Positions 1 through 10,876 of a stretch of DNA of 64,000 nt are shown in pieces. A model generated the notes under the pieces. That model saw only the letters and a list, made by a program, of their open reading frames with translations, searched no databases and was not told the DNA's origin. Origin of the DNA: Ricinus communis (Eukaryota > Streptophyta > Magnoliopsida > Malpighiales > Euphorbiaceae). The position numbers were made by a program, and so were the translations under genes. The stretch is from positions 9,556,446 through 9,620,445 of the forward strand of contig NC_063261.1 of assembly GCF_019578655.1 (NCBI RefSeq), given 5' to 3'. Within the stretch, counting starts at the first letter, position 1; each line of letters begins with the position of its first letter.

Positions 1-830
1 CTGGTACAGCTTTAGAGATAAGTGTGAAGTCCAAGACATTGGGCAAAGGATATCTAGGCAGACAATGACTTTGACAAAGAAGCTGAAGCAATGGGTAAGA
101 GCGAAGACATGGGAGTTCAAGAAGTGAAGTAGATCGAGAAAGCTCCTGAATGGGATAACGGATTACTAGAGCAGCTGAAGAAGGAAAAGAAGACATTCGA
201 CATCTAGGAGCTGCTGATGCACTAATCGGATCACAGAAAGACTTTAACCCAAACCTTGTCTAGTATAAGCATCAGCACAATGGTTACCCCCGAGGAAATA
301 ATCATAACAGTAACTGATAAAACCACTAGGATAATCACTTTCTTGGATGAGGACTTACCACTCGAGGGAAGAGACCATAACAAGGTTCCCTTATAGCGAC
401 AAAGTTTAAGGGGAAAAGGACTCAATGTGTGATGGTAGATGATGGATCAGGCATCAATGTGTGTCCTTCTCATATACTCCCTAAAGTTGGGGAAGACTGC
501 AAAAGATCTAAAACCATTGGATATGGTGATAAGAGCCTATGATGAGACAAAGAGAGACATAGAAGGAGCGTTCTCGGCATTGCTGAAGAGGAGTCCTATT
601 AAATCTTAGGTAGAGTTCACTGTCCTGGACATTCTAGTAACTTTTATACTGTTATTGGGAAGGCCATGGTTGCATGCCCTAGGGGGAGTTCCTTCCATTA
701 TGCATCAAAAGGTCAAGTTCCCTTACGAAGGCGAAATAGTAACCATTAATTCTGAAGGTGGTAAGGTTGTCTCGACTATTTAAGAAGCTATCAAGGAGTT
801 AGAAGCCGCTACTAGATTCTAAGTTCCTGT
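1..830 (+). pseudogene. gag end and retropepsin-like protease of Tat element A (degenerate)
   Basis: The strongest part is around 430-460, reading VMVDDGSGINVCPSH, the Tat form of the aspartic protease active site (D-G-S in place of the usual D-S/T-G). About 70 residues later comes LLLGRPWLHALGGVPS (about 650-700), the hydrophobic-hydrophobic-G flap and helix that end retropepsins. Element B has the same protease in minus orientation (21,600-21,870). At least one in-frame stop and several frame changes rule out function. The first 400 bases are probably the gag-protease linker, but I cannot place a zinc knuckle in them. Confidence 0.7.
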
Positions 831-1559
831 TCTCTATGAGGACTATATGGATCATAAAGTAGTTAGCATGTTCAAAAAGATGGATTTCATGCTAGGAATA
901 GGGCTAGGAAAGAACTAGTAGGGTATTACAAAGCTGCCAGACTTCAAAGGTAAAAAAATTCAGCACGGGCTAGGTTACCATAAGGATGAAGATGAGGGCA
1001 AACTAAAAGGTAAGACTCTAAAAGATGTATTTGTCCAAGAGTATAATACTTACTCTAGGGAGCCCGAACCTATTACAATAGCTAGGACCGAGGTGTTGGA
1101 ATGTAAGATATTTAAGAATCTGATCATCGACAGGATGGTTGAGCTAAGCATTAAGGAAGTCCTTGAGAAGGTTACCACCAAGGTTGAGGAGCTATAATTG
1201 GAAGAGTTCGCCACTCTACCTAAGAAGCTGAATTAATAAGAGCTAGTTGCCCTAATAAAAGAGCATATTATTGATGTATTTTATGACGATGTAATAAAGT
1301 TCGATCTTTATATGAGGATGATGTTTCTTTCGCTTCAAAGATCAATGATATGAATAACGATTTTGCTTACTTGTGTGATGTTTTTCCTGATGGTAGTGTG
1401 CATATCATGACATATGCATGTTTGACAATAATTCCATACAAATTGATTCATTTAATTTAGGCACAAATGAAATCTCCAAGGAGCATTACAATAGCTCATG
1501 ATATAACTCTTCAGGAAATAAGAGAATTGGAAAAATATTAGAAAAAAGAAAAGAGGTAT
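831..1559 (+). pseudogene. protease-RT linker of Tat element A with G-patch-like motif
   Basis: Reading through stops gives a glycine-rich stretch (about 880-985) containing GIGLGKN, then QGI, then HGLGYH, spaced like a G-patch domain, a short RNA-binding module. Element B carries the same segment better preserved (21,015-21,266, minus: GLGKNQQG, later AVGYN). An acidic stretch follows (about 1,270-1,400), also recognisable in element C (37,336-37,524, minus, with FYDDDDIFASK). The motif assignment is by eye. In the known family this region lies between protease and RT; its function here is inferred only. Confidence 0.55.
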
Positions 1560-2934
1560 TTGCTTGGTCCTACAATGATATGCCAGGGTTAGATAGAAAG
1601 ATAGCAGAGCACCACATCCCAACTTATCCACACATCAAGCCAATCAAGCAAAAAATGAGAAGGCTAAGGCCTGAATGGGCAGAGAAGATTCAAGAAGAAG
1701 TCACTAAGCACGTAAAAGCTAATTTCCTCGATAAAGTCGACAATCTCGAATGGTTGGCAAATATCGTCCTATCCTGAAGAATGATAGTAAAGTTAGAATG
1801 TGTATGGATTATTAGGACTTGAACAATGCATGCTCTAAGGATGACTTTCCTCTTCCTCATATATACATAATAGTTAACATTGCAGCTTCAAGTGCAATGT
1901 TTTTCTCCATTGATGGTTTCTTCAGGTACAACCAGATTATGATGGCAGTAGTAGATAAGTTAAAGAAATCGTTCGTCACTGAATGGGGGATATATTGCTA
2001 TAATGTTATACCTTTGGACTAAATAATGCGAGGGCAACCTATTAGAAGAGCAGCCACCATCTTATTTTAGGACATGATGCACAAGGAGGTTGAGGTGTAT
2101 GTAGATGATATGATGATAAAGTCTGGAACAAGGGAATGAAATTTTCAAGCTCTTGATAAGTTCTTAGGATAGGTGGAAAGGTATAACCTAAGGCTCAATC
2201 CAAAGAAGAGCATATTTAGAGTAATGTTAGAAAAACTATTGAGCCATGTAGTGAGTCAACGAGGAATATAAATTGATCCAGATATGGTTAAGGCTATTTA
2301 AGAGATTCCAATGCTAAAGATAGAGAAAGAACTTAAAGGAATTCTAGGACCTCTGTAATACATCATCATGTTCATTTCTAAGCTCACGGTGATTTGTGAT
2401 CCTATATTCAAACTCTTAAGGAAACACCAACCCATTGTATGGGATGAACATTCTCAGAAAGCTTTTGACAGGATTAAAGAGTATCTAATGAAGCTGCCAG
2501 TGCTAAAGCCATCAAAGGATGAAAAACCATTGATTCTATACTTAACCTTGGAAGAGGAAGCCATAGAGGCGATATTAGTGAAGTGTGGGCCAAATGACAT
2601 GGAGCCTATGGTCTATTATCTCAATAAGTAGTTGTTGCCTTATTAGTCGAAGTATAACCTGGTAGAGAAGACATGTCTAGCTATAATATAGGCTATAAGG
2701 AAGTTGAGGCATTATTTCCAATCTTATAGGGTGTACATAATTTCAAAAATAGATCCACGAAATACCTGTTCAAAGCTCCATCTCTCATAGGGAAGCTAGC
2801 TAGATAGTTAGTGCTCCTAACAGAATTTGACATCGGGTACATCACCAAGAAGGTAGTCAAGGGTAGGGCTGTAGCAAAGTTTTTAGCTCAAAATGCGATT
2901 GAAGGAGATGACCCTTGGGACCTAGAGTTCCTTG
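1560..2934 (+). pseudogene. reverse transcriptase and first RNase H of Tat element A (degenerate)
   Basis: The RT starts with the Tat-typical DMPGLDRKIAEHHIPTYPHI (about 1,576-1,635), continues through LEWLANIV and a decayed MDY-LNNACSKDDFPLPHI block, and keeps its catalytic box EVYVDDMMIKS (about 2,093-2,125) with both Asp residues intact. The thumb/connection follows (LNPKKSIFRV, about 2,200), then the RNase H start KPSKDEKPLILYLTLEEEAI (about 2,505-2,570). Several frame changes and more than ten stops separate these blocks. Counterparts are at 7,480-8,111 plus 19,986-20,560 (B), 30,106-30,360 plus 36,977-37,260 (C) and 45,200-46,340 (E). Confidence 0.85.
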
Positions 2935-3424
2935 ATTAGGATTTTGGGGCAATCAAAATTCAAGAGTGGAAATGTAATTTTGTAAACACAAGAGGTGCAG
3001 ATTTAAGGGTAGTTTTGGTGACGCCAGAAGGACAAATGCTACCAATGGCTAAGAGATTGGATTTTAGAATGACCAATAATATGGTGGACTACAAATTGTT
3101 TATTTGGGTTAAAAGCGGTCGTGGTAGCAGGAGCAAAGCTATTGATGGTCTACGAGGACTCCGTGCTAGTGATCCAACAAGCCATTGAGGAAGGTACGTG
3201 AAAAAATAAAGATGGAAACCATATGTCAATTACCTCAGGACTTTGGTTTGTAATGTTCATTCATACACTTGCCGCGAGATGAGAACCAGATGGTGGATGC
3301 GCTAGCTACCTTATCATTAATATGGGATAATCCTTCATAACTTTCAATAAAGCCATTAGTGATCATGAAGTCGGGAGCACCCTATTATCAAGGAAATTGG
3401 GTAATGAAAGTCCAAATAAGACTA
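2935..3424 (+). pseudogene. second (Tat-type) RNase H-like region of element A
   Basis: Heavily decayed. Recognisable by comparison with the better minus-strand copies at 28,386-28,616 and 29,433-29,636, where the order is DGAVNGRGVGLGVVLI, then a Glu-containing block MAEYEACLYRLKAA. In A the matching pieces are around 2,990-3,020, 3,100-3,190 (KAVVVAGAKLLMVYEDS) and 3,250-3,300 (HLPRDENQMVD, the final His/Asp block). The presence of two RNase H modules is the diagnostic character of the Tat lineage. Confidence 0.65.
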
Positions 3425-4606
3425 GAAAAGAAGCCATGGTTCTACTGTCTGAAGAGGTTTGTATAAGACATCGTATATCTTGAGGAAGCAACTGTAAAGG
3501 AAAGGTATGTGTTGAAGGTACAGGCTAGAAGTCACCTCAGCTATAAAGGAATATTGTAAGAATGATTTCAAGCGTCCAGCTCCGATGTGTTACTAAGAAA
3601 AAAACACAAGTAGTGATAGAAGAAATGAATAAAGAATTGTGTGAGTTGTACCCACACACTAGAAAAGGATTATATAGCTCTAATAAGGAAATGTCGTGAG
3701 TGTTAGCTTTACAGCAATCTGAGTCATTTACCTCCGAATTAGTTAAATAATTTGACATCCCCATGGCCTTTTGCAGCTTGGGAATTCGACATCATTGGAG
3801 AGATAAAACCTTTGTGAATGGTCACATATACATAGTAGTCTATATCAACTATTTTCAAGTGCATTGAGGTTGAGTCGTTCAATACTATAGGCGCAAGATA
3901 AATGGCTAAGTTTATAGAGAGGAATCTAATATGTAGATATGGAGTCCTATACCACATTGTGACATATAATGGGGTGTAGTTCATGGGTAAAATAACAGAC
4001 TTTTTAGCAGAGTACAAGATGGAGCATCATAGATCTCTCCATACAAACCTCAGGCAAATAGAGTGGTGGAAGCAGCCAATAAGAACTTAAAGAAATACTC
4101 TTCAAGATGATAGGGAATCATACGGATTAGTCGTCTCGATTACCCTTCACACTTTGAGGATATCGAATAACTGAGCGAATGTCGACCAGGCAGACTCCGT
4201 AATCAATCATTTGTAAGACTGAGATGATCTTACCAGTTAAGTTGGAACTGAAGTCTTTAAGAGTTAAATTGGAGGTGAAATACTAGAATACCAATGGGCT
4301 GAGCAGAGATACCATTAAATGGCTCTGGTTGATGAAAGAATGATTAAAGCCCTATATCACATGCAATTGTATCAAAATGGATAGATAGGGAAGAAAGTAA
4401 AGCGAGGGAAGATCATAGTAGGTGATTTAGTATGGAAACACATAAGACCTAATGTGTGTGACCCAAAAGGAAAATTAAAGCATAGGGAAGGCCCATATTT
4501 GATAATGAAAATCCTAGCTAAAGGTGCCGCTTAGATCTCAGATCTATAATGAAATGAGTTCTCTAAGCCAATTAACCTAGACCATCTTAAGAAATACTAT
4601 GTCTAA
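3425..4606 (+). pseudogene. integrase of Tat element A (degenerate)
   Basis: Broken by numerous stops and frame changes. Recognisable blocks are the zinc-binding region remnants (3,600-3,720), the catalytic-core pieces around 3,770-3,860 (PMAFCSLGI, NGHIYIVV), PYKPQANRVVEAANKNLKK (about 4,040-4,100) carrying the catalytic-helix Glu, and the C-terminal block CDPKGKLKHREGPYLIMKIL (about 4,455-4,520). It ends in DHLKKYYV and a stop at 4,604-4,606. The same C-terminus is seen at 41,143-41,328 (minus) in element E. Confidence 0.75.
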
Positions 4607-4900
4607 AATATAATAGAAAAAATAGCTTGCCAATTGGAAAACCAAAAAGGCTTAGTCAGACAAAAATTAGGACAATGAGAAAAAAGAATCAGTTAGAAAA
4701 TCTAAAAAGACTGATTGATGATATAAGTTGTATCATGAGAAATCAAAATGTACCCATTTAAGTCTCTACTAACTGAATAAATTGTTTAGAATTCTTATCA
4801 AACGTACATATGTATACTTACTACCTTGCATTAATTAAAAAGAAAAAGCTAAGCTAAAGTCTTAAGCAAAATGAATGAGATCTAAAAAGGAAGCATATTT
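4607..4900. other. spacer between pol and antisense gene in Tat element A
   Basis: Non-coding stretch of about 290 bp. It is homologous, in opposite orientation, to 40,794-41,135 of element E; both contain a block reading GTATCATGAGAAATCAAAAT on the pol strand. It is therefore an inherited part of the element and not an unrelated insertion. In this layout it would hold the 3' ends of both converging transcription units. Confidence 0.6.
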
Positions 4901-6233
4901 TCATCTTGTCCTCTTCTTGGCATTTGCATCCGCATCTTTAGAATCATCCACTAGCTCTCGAGTCCTCTTAAACCTCACAAATCCAAGAGAAATGGTATTC
5001 TAAAGCTCGACCCAAGCTTTGTAGTTATCATTTGTGATCATATCGCCTTTGAAGTCAAGGTTGCACTCTATGTCTCGGCGGGCTAGAGTCTCTCCATCTT
5101 ATCTAGAAAATCTTGTCTGAGCAGGAAGCCTTCAAATTTAGGAGGGAATTATAAAATCCATTGCCTTTGCCCATACTAGCGGTAAAGTCTTGAAGGTGTG
5201 TAAAAAGTGGATGCTTGCAATCCCGGTAAAGGCACACAATCGCTATACACCTTAAGTGTGACATACCTGATTCTCCATTTGGAGTAGGACCATCGAATAA
5301 GCATGTCTCGGATGCCCTTCATCTAAGAAATCCAACCATCATTGTCGTATGGGTAATAACTAATCAAACATGCATGTGCTTCGGCTCGTATTTATCGATG
5401 TTCCTCAAGTTGGTAAGTAGTTGGAACTTTTCGTGCAACCAAATCTACAAAAGAAGAAAAAAAAAAGAAAAAGAAAAGATAAAGAGAAAGCTAAGTTGAA
5501 AATTCAAAAGGGCGGCTTAGGCAAAAACAGTGTCTACTAAGTTGAAAACCTAAAAGGGTGTCTTAGGCAAAAGTTAAAGCAAAGATAATAATAAGAGAAA
5601 AGAGATTTGGTTGTGTACTTGTAAGAGGATGAGGTTGCCACTAAACCATTGATGGATTTTGTACATGTCTAATCCAATAGTAGTTTTAGCCAAGGTAATG
5701 GTTATAGGGTCTGCTTCATGCCCTACTTGATCAATAATACCAGTAATCTTGATATCTCCCCCTCCTTGAGGAGAAATCAGTAGAAATTGGGCATAAGGCA
5801 AAAGCCCATCATCCAAATCCAAGCATGTGTTCCTCTTTCTTTCTTCTCATAACAAGATATTAGAAAAGTAAGAGTAATGTGCTCAACACATAATAGGAAA
5901 GTACTTCAGTTGGGGCATGTCAAATAATTCCACTAGTTTGGCATGAAAAGGATCACCGAGATTTGACAAATCAATTGGATGAGAGGAATCTATAGGGCAT
6001 CTAAGAATGGCAGAGAACTCTTCAATCATGGGGCACAACTCTTATCCGTTGAATATAAAAATATGATCTCTTGAACACCAAAACTTGACAGCAGAATGAA
6101 GAAACCCATAACCAAGTTTGGTGTGTTGCATGGCTTTGAAGGATGAAAGATGAAATATTCCAAGTTTAATCCAATCATCACTAAGTAGGGTTTTAAGAAG
6201 GGATTGTAGGCTTTTGACACTTTTTTGAGACAT
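4901..6233 (-). pseudogene. antisense gene of Tat element A, DUF7745/plant-mobile-domain-like, with one intron
   Basis: The start at 6,233 gives MSQKSVKSLQSLLKTLLSDD, followed by IKLGIFHLSSFKA and FWCSRDHIFIFNG, then ELCPMIEEF. This resembles the plant DUF7745 / aminotransferase-like mobile-domain proteins that occur both as host genes and as antisense ORFs in Tat elements. A second block (5,574-5,822) contains GGGDIKITGIID and TTIGLDMYKIHQ. A GT-AG intron at 5,445-5,618 is inferred because the reading resumes in-register at IWLHEKF and the same site is split in the element E copy. The 3' exon ends in a Lys/Arg-rich tail with a stop at 4,901-4,903. In-frame stops (for example TAA after FNG near 6,042) and shifts make it a pseudogene. 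Role unknown; the assignment is by family resemblance. Confidence 0.7.
5445..5618 (-). other. putative spliceosomal intron in antisense gene A
   Basis: On the minus strand the exon is followed by GTACACAACC and a T/A-rich stretch and ends TTTTGTAG before ATTTGGTTGCACG. The matching intron in element E is 40,054-40,257 with GTATGC and TTTATAG. Both introns contain short internal repeats of an AAGCCGCCCTTTTGG-like motif, seen here as its complement near 5,510-5,575. Confidence 0.55.
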
Positions 6234-6455
6234 GTTTTATGAACTTTGAAGAATGAGGGGTATACGTATATGTATAGGCCTCAAATCAGTGTTTTATTCG
6301 GACTCTGTGACTATAAAGCCAAATTCGCTGACCATATAACCGATCAGCTCTATGATGCCATCATGTGATTTCTCAATATTTTGAGGGATGTTTGGCGTTC
6401 TCTTGGCCCTTGGTCATATGTACATGCAAAATATATAATATTAAATGGAAAATGA

Positions 6456-8111
6456 TGACAAGGTTATGCAATTCTTTTCCATCATTAATCAATAATAGCC
6501 TTGACACATAAATTTCCTAGTCAACACTATGCCATTCATGTGTGGCCCACATAGCCCCTTATGCACTTCTTCCATCACCATTTGTGCTTCTTTCTTAGTC
6601 AAACACGTGAGCTAAACACCTGAAGCCATCCTTTTGTACAGTAATCCATCGTGGCTAATGTACTTTCTAGCTAGAATTCATAGCGTGTGGTTGTCCTTTG
6701 CAGTTGCTTCTTCTAGATATTTCATGTCTTCTATAAAACTTTGCAAATCATAAAACTAGAATTTATATTCTAGATATCCATAATCCTTTCCTCATAGTAA
6801 GAAGGTGCTTCAGATTTTACAGTCACCAATGACTTTATTGGGAGCTCAGTAGGATTGTCCCACATATATGAGAGAGTGGTTAACAAATTCAGCATCTGAT
6901 TCTCGTCTCTAGGCAAGTGAATAAATGAACACTTAGAGAAATTGCAAACTAAAGTCTTAAGATAATTGACATATGGTTTCAACCTCTCTTCCTTCATTTC
7001 ATATTCTTCAATGTCTTGTTAGATTATTAGCATGGAGTCTACATAGAACATTAGTTGCTTCACTCCTACCACCATACCCCTTTCTAGCCCATACAGACAT
7101 GCCTCATACTCTACCATGTTATTTGTGACCTTGAAGTCCAATCTCTTGGTCATTGGTGGCATCTCGGATTTTCTTTGTGATCAAGACTACTCCTAACCTT
7201 GCACCTTTTGCATTCACTACTTCATTGAAGTACAACCTCCACTCTTGATTGTCAATTGCTCCCAGATTCTCATCAAGAAACTCTAGATCCCAAGGGTTGT
7301 CCCCCTTGATTGCATTTTATGTTAGGACTTTTGCTACATCTCTCCCCTTGACCACTTTCTCCATGACATACTCGATGTTGAACTCTATTAGAAGTACCAG
7401 CCATCTAGCTAACTTACACATGAGGGACGCAACCTCGAACAAATACATCAGCGGGTTTATTTTTAAAATTTCTTAAGCCTTATAAGACTAGAAGTAGTGT
7501 CTCAATTTTCTCATAGTGCATATCATAGCCAATCAAGTCTTTTCTACAAGATTGTATTTTGACACATAAGATAAGCAATTTCTTACTAAGATAATAGATT
7601 GTATGCTCCTTATTATTAGGCCCACACTGTGCTACCATTGCTCTCATCACTTCCTCTTCTAGAGCTAAATGGAGAATCAATGGCTCCCCATCCTTTGGTG
7701 ATTTTAACATTGGTGGCTTTGTTAGGTATTCCTTAATCTTGTCAAGGGCCTTTTGACACTATTCATCCTATACAACTGGTTAGTGTTTCCTTAAAAGCTA
7801 GAAAATAGGATCACAAACCATTGTAAGCATGAAGATGAACTTACTGAGATATTGAAGACGCCCTAAGAACCCTTTGACTTCTTTCTGTCTTCAATACTTG
7901 AATTTCCCAAATTGCTCTGACCTTATCCGAATCAATCTTTATCCTTTGTTGACTCACAATATGCCCTAGCAGCTTCCTTGATGTGACCCTGAACACACTC
8001 TTCTTTAGGTTTAGCCTCAGATTACATCGTTTCACTCATCCTAAAAACCTACCTAAAGCTTGAAAATGCCCTTCCCTTATTTCTGACTTAACTATCATGT
8101 CATCCATATAT
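6456..8111 (-). pseudogene. 3' half of Tat element B pol: RT end, RNase H, second RNase H, integrase zinc region
   Basis: Read right to left: IYMDDMIVKSEIREG at the very edge (about 8,068-8,111) is the RT catalytic box with both Asp kept; LRLNLKKSVFRVTSRKLLGHIVSQ (about 7,960-8,030); RNase H at 7,480-7,710 (SPKDGEPLILHLALEEE); the second RNase H region at about 6,990-7,260; a well preserved linker block at 6,770-6,997 (FIHLPRDENQML); and the integrase zinc region at about 6,470-6,600 (EVHKGLCGPHMNGI). Coding similarity then stops near 6,456, where element A's non-coding flank begins. The right edge is cut by an LTR at 8,112; the rest of the RT lies at 19,986 onward. Confidence 0.8.
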
Positions 8112-8453
8112 TGTGGGCAGCGATTTCGGGCATGTATCCAAGTGTCTTTAGCGACTATGACACTGTAAGGCTTTTCAACCTAATTGGGAACATGCTAACT
8201 AGTCACTGAGACTAGCGGAGAGATGAGAGTCACCACACAAGTAATCACTGGGACATTTCTACTAATGAATGGCATTTCTCAGATTCCATAAGGAAGCTTA
8301 CGCCATAAATTCAGAGATGGATCTGAAAGCCAACTTCCTTATTTCTGTATATTAGTCTTCAATTTCATTGTTTAACAAATCATTCCTTATAAACACAGGC
8401 ATACCAAATAACACACATAATTTACCTAGGTCTAGTGCATTTTATTCAAGTCT

Positions 8454-10838
8454 TGTAGCACCCACACTCAAACATCCAATTGTACGGCAATATATATATA
8501 TATTTAACTTTATAAACATAATTTACTACTTAGTTACAATATACATTCATACAATCTAAGTGACAAGACATACTTAATATATATAAGGAATATTTATACA
8601 TTATTTTAATTCACATAAGTTCCCAAAATGCCCCAATGCTTTAGATAACTCCTCTGGCCAACCTGATAATATTGACTGATGCAAAGAGAGCAATGCACAG
8701 CTAAGGCTATCTACAACTGCACTAACCTGAAAAAAAAATTGCTAAGGAATGAGCTAGCGACTCAATAAGCATTTAATTTACTAAACTATAGTATATTAGG
8801 CTAGAATTATCAAGTCTTTATCAATACAAAAAATTATACCAACACTTAACTAACAATCACAAAATCAACCATTTCAATTATTCTCATAAACAAATAATTT
8901 CATCTCACATAATGCAAATAATCTCAAACTCAACCAAGTCAAATAATTCAATTCCACATTATTTCTATCAAATTAGGATCAGATGACTCATCCTTACATT
9001 TCCTCACATTTTTAAATTTCGGTAACCACTTGACAAGACTATCCGCGTACCGGTCTTGCCATCTCACATACTCGGGTAGCTATCCTTGGCTCGGCTTTCC
9101 GATCATACAATATCCATACAAGAGTCATCAATCCTTAATCACAATCATTTCACTTCACAACACATCACAATCAATTCACTTCACAACACATCACAATCAA
9201 TTCACTTTACAACAAGCCAAAAACATAACTAATATCAACTCAGTCAACCAAGAAATTATCAAGTAATCAAACAGCAGTTCCTACTCAATATACACAAAGT
9301 TTAGTCTATTAAATACTTACCAAAATTTATAGGATAACAAAGTAATCCTATTCTTTTTCTCTTACCACTTCCTTTCCTTTGGAGGAACCTATTCATATAT
9401 TCAATACAAATATAATTCAATCACAAGGCATAAATATACATATCTTTACTATCCATAAAACATCACATTTCAACAAAATAACATATATTCTAGATATTAA
9501 TATGATGCATGAGATGAATGACAACAAATCAACATATTTGTTGATGAAGGCAGCTTGTAGGTATTGATTTAGAAATTACACCAAAACTTATGTACAATTA
9601 ATAAAAATCTCATATTTTCCAGAATTACACTTCCATTTTTATAGAAACCATAGCAGAAAGAATCACTTCAAAATCATTAGTATAGAAATAGTTATGGCAT
9701 TTTCTATACAGCTGCTCCAATTTCCATCTAAACAGAACAGCAAAACGTTTCCTATTAAATGACCAATCAAACGAATAAATTTTCTGATGAAACTCTCCAG
9801 ATATAAAGTTAACATTCTAAATTTTCTATAGACACTAATTTTACTCAATTTGGACTTCTCTAGCTCAAGTTGTGAAACACAAAATTAGCAACAAATTTCT
9901 GAATTTTAAGTCTGATTTCTGCTTAAAACAGTTTCGAGCAGGCCATATTAAGTTCAACATATCTCACGTTATACTCAACCAAAAATTATGAAATTTTGCA
10001 GACATATACTAGATATATAAATGAACAACTCTAATGTTAACTCTCTGCTTGGTTCAGCCTCTAAATGCCTCAAAATATCAGCACAAAAACCAGGTCACCT
10101 GCTGAACTATAAACAGAGCAGTAGCAAATCGAACCTCATAAGTTCCTACTCACTCAACGATCTGTAAAACCATTTTACAGAGATATTCTTGAAACATATA
10201 CCTACAACTTTCATGTTTAGAAATTTTCGAGATAAAGCCTCTAAGGTCACGAAATCAGAGGTGAAAAATCTGCCCAGAAATTTCAGCCTCAAGAACACAA
10301 GTAATAGCATGTTCACTCTTGATTAAACAATTTCAAAACACATAATCATCAACAATTTCATATCATTAATCCTAATTTACAGCAAAATCAAGCAATTAAA
10401 ATTACTCACCTTTGTTTCCCTTGATTAAGAAAGCCCAAATCTTTCAAACTTAAAAGAAGAATTAAATTTTCACTTACTAAAAGTTTGTAGAGTTTGATTT
10501 GAAAAATCAAAGTTGAAGAAGAAAATGAGAAGAATGAGAGAGACAAAGAAGAAGAGGAAATAGGAAAGCATGCGTAGAAATGAAGAAATGAAAGAGGTGG
10601 TATATTGTTGTAAAAATAGGTAATTTTACAATTTAATCCTCTTTCTTTCTAACTTTTCAATTTAGTCCAAAATCATTACTTTTCAATTAAATCAGTATGT
10701 AACTAAATAATTTATTTATCTACCACATAATATAATAAAATAGATCATACATAATCATGATGCAAATGACATGTTTAATGACATGCTAATGAATATTAAT
10801 TATTAATAAAAAAGAAATAAATAAATTTGGTTGTGACA
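8454..10838 (-). repeat. 3' LTR of chromovirus
   Basis: On the minus strand it starts TGTCACAACC (10,838) and ends GGGTGCTACA (8,454). It is 2,385 bp against 2,374 bp for its partner at 15,794. Differences from the partner include an extra GTACCG-containing insert near 9,045-9,060 and a GTAGGTATTGA insert near 9,556. It contains a short tandem repeat of a CACAACACATCACAATCAAT unit near 9,150-9,210. Confidence 0.92.
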
Positions 10839-10854
10839 ATTCCTACCCACTTAG
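10839..10854 (-). promoter_or_regulatory. polypurine tract of chromovirus
   Basis: The minus strand reads AAGTGGGTAGGAAT immediately before the TG that opens the 3' LTR. This is the position and composition expected for the primer of plus-strand DNA synthesis. Confidence 0.8.
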
Positions 10855-10876
10855 AAAATTTCGTCCTCGAAATTAA

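Larger units (their letters stand above)
1..6455 (+). mobile_element. Tat-lineage Ty3/gypsy retrotransposon A, 5'-truncated by window start
   Basis: Decayed plus-strand element. Reading through many stops gives, in order, protease, a linker with a G-patch-like stretch, reverse transcriptase, RNase H, a second RNase H-like region, integrase (stop at about 4,606), and then a gene on the opposite strand (4,901-6,233). Dual RNase H and an antisense gene between pol and the 3' LTR are known traits of the Tat (Ogre/Retand) group. No LTR of its own is visible: the 5' side is outside the window, and the 3' side changes near 6,455 into oppositely oriented element B. Many stops are TAG or TAA where sister copies have CAG or CAA. 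Confidence 0.85.

Noticed and set aside
8368..9567. Short plus-strand readings in the chromovirus LTR, repeated at 16,370-16,929
   Set aside because: Present in both LTRs only because the LTRs are copies; composition is AT-rich and there is no domain.
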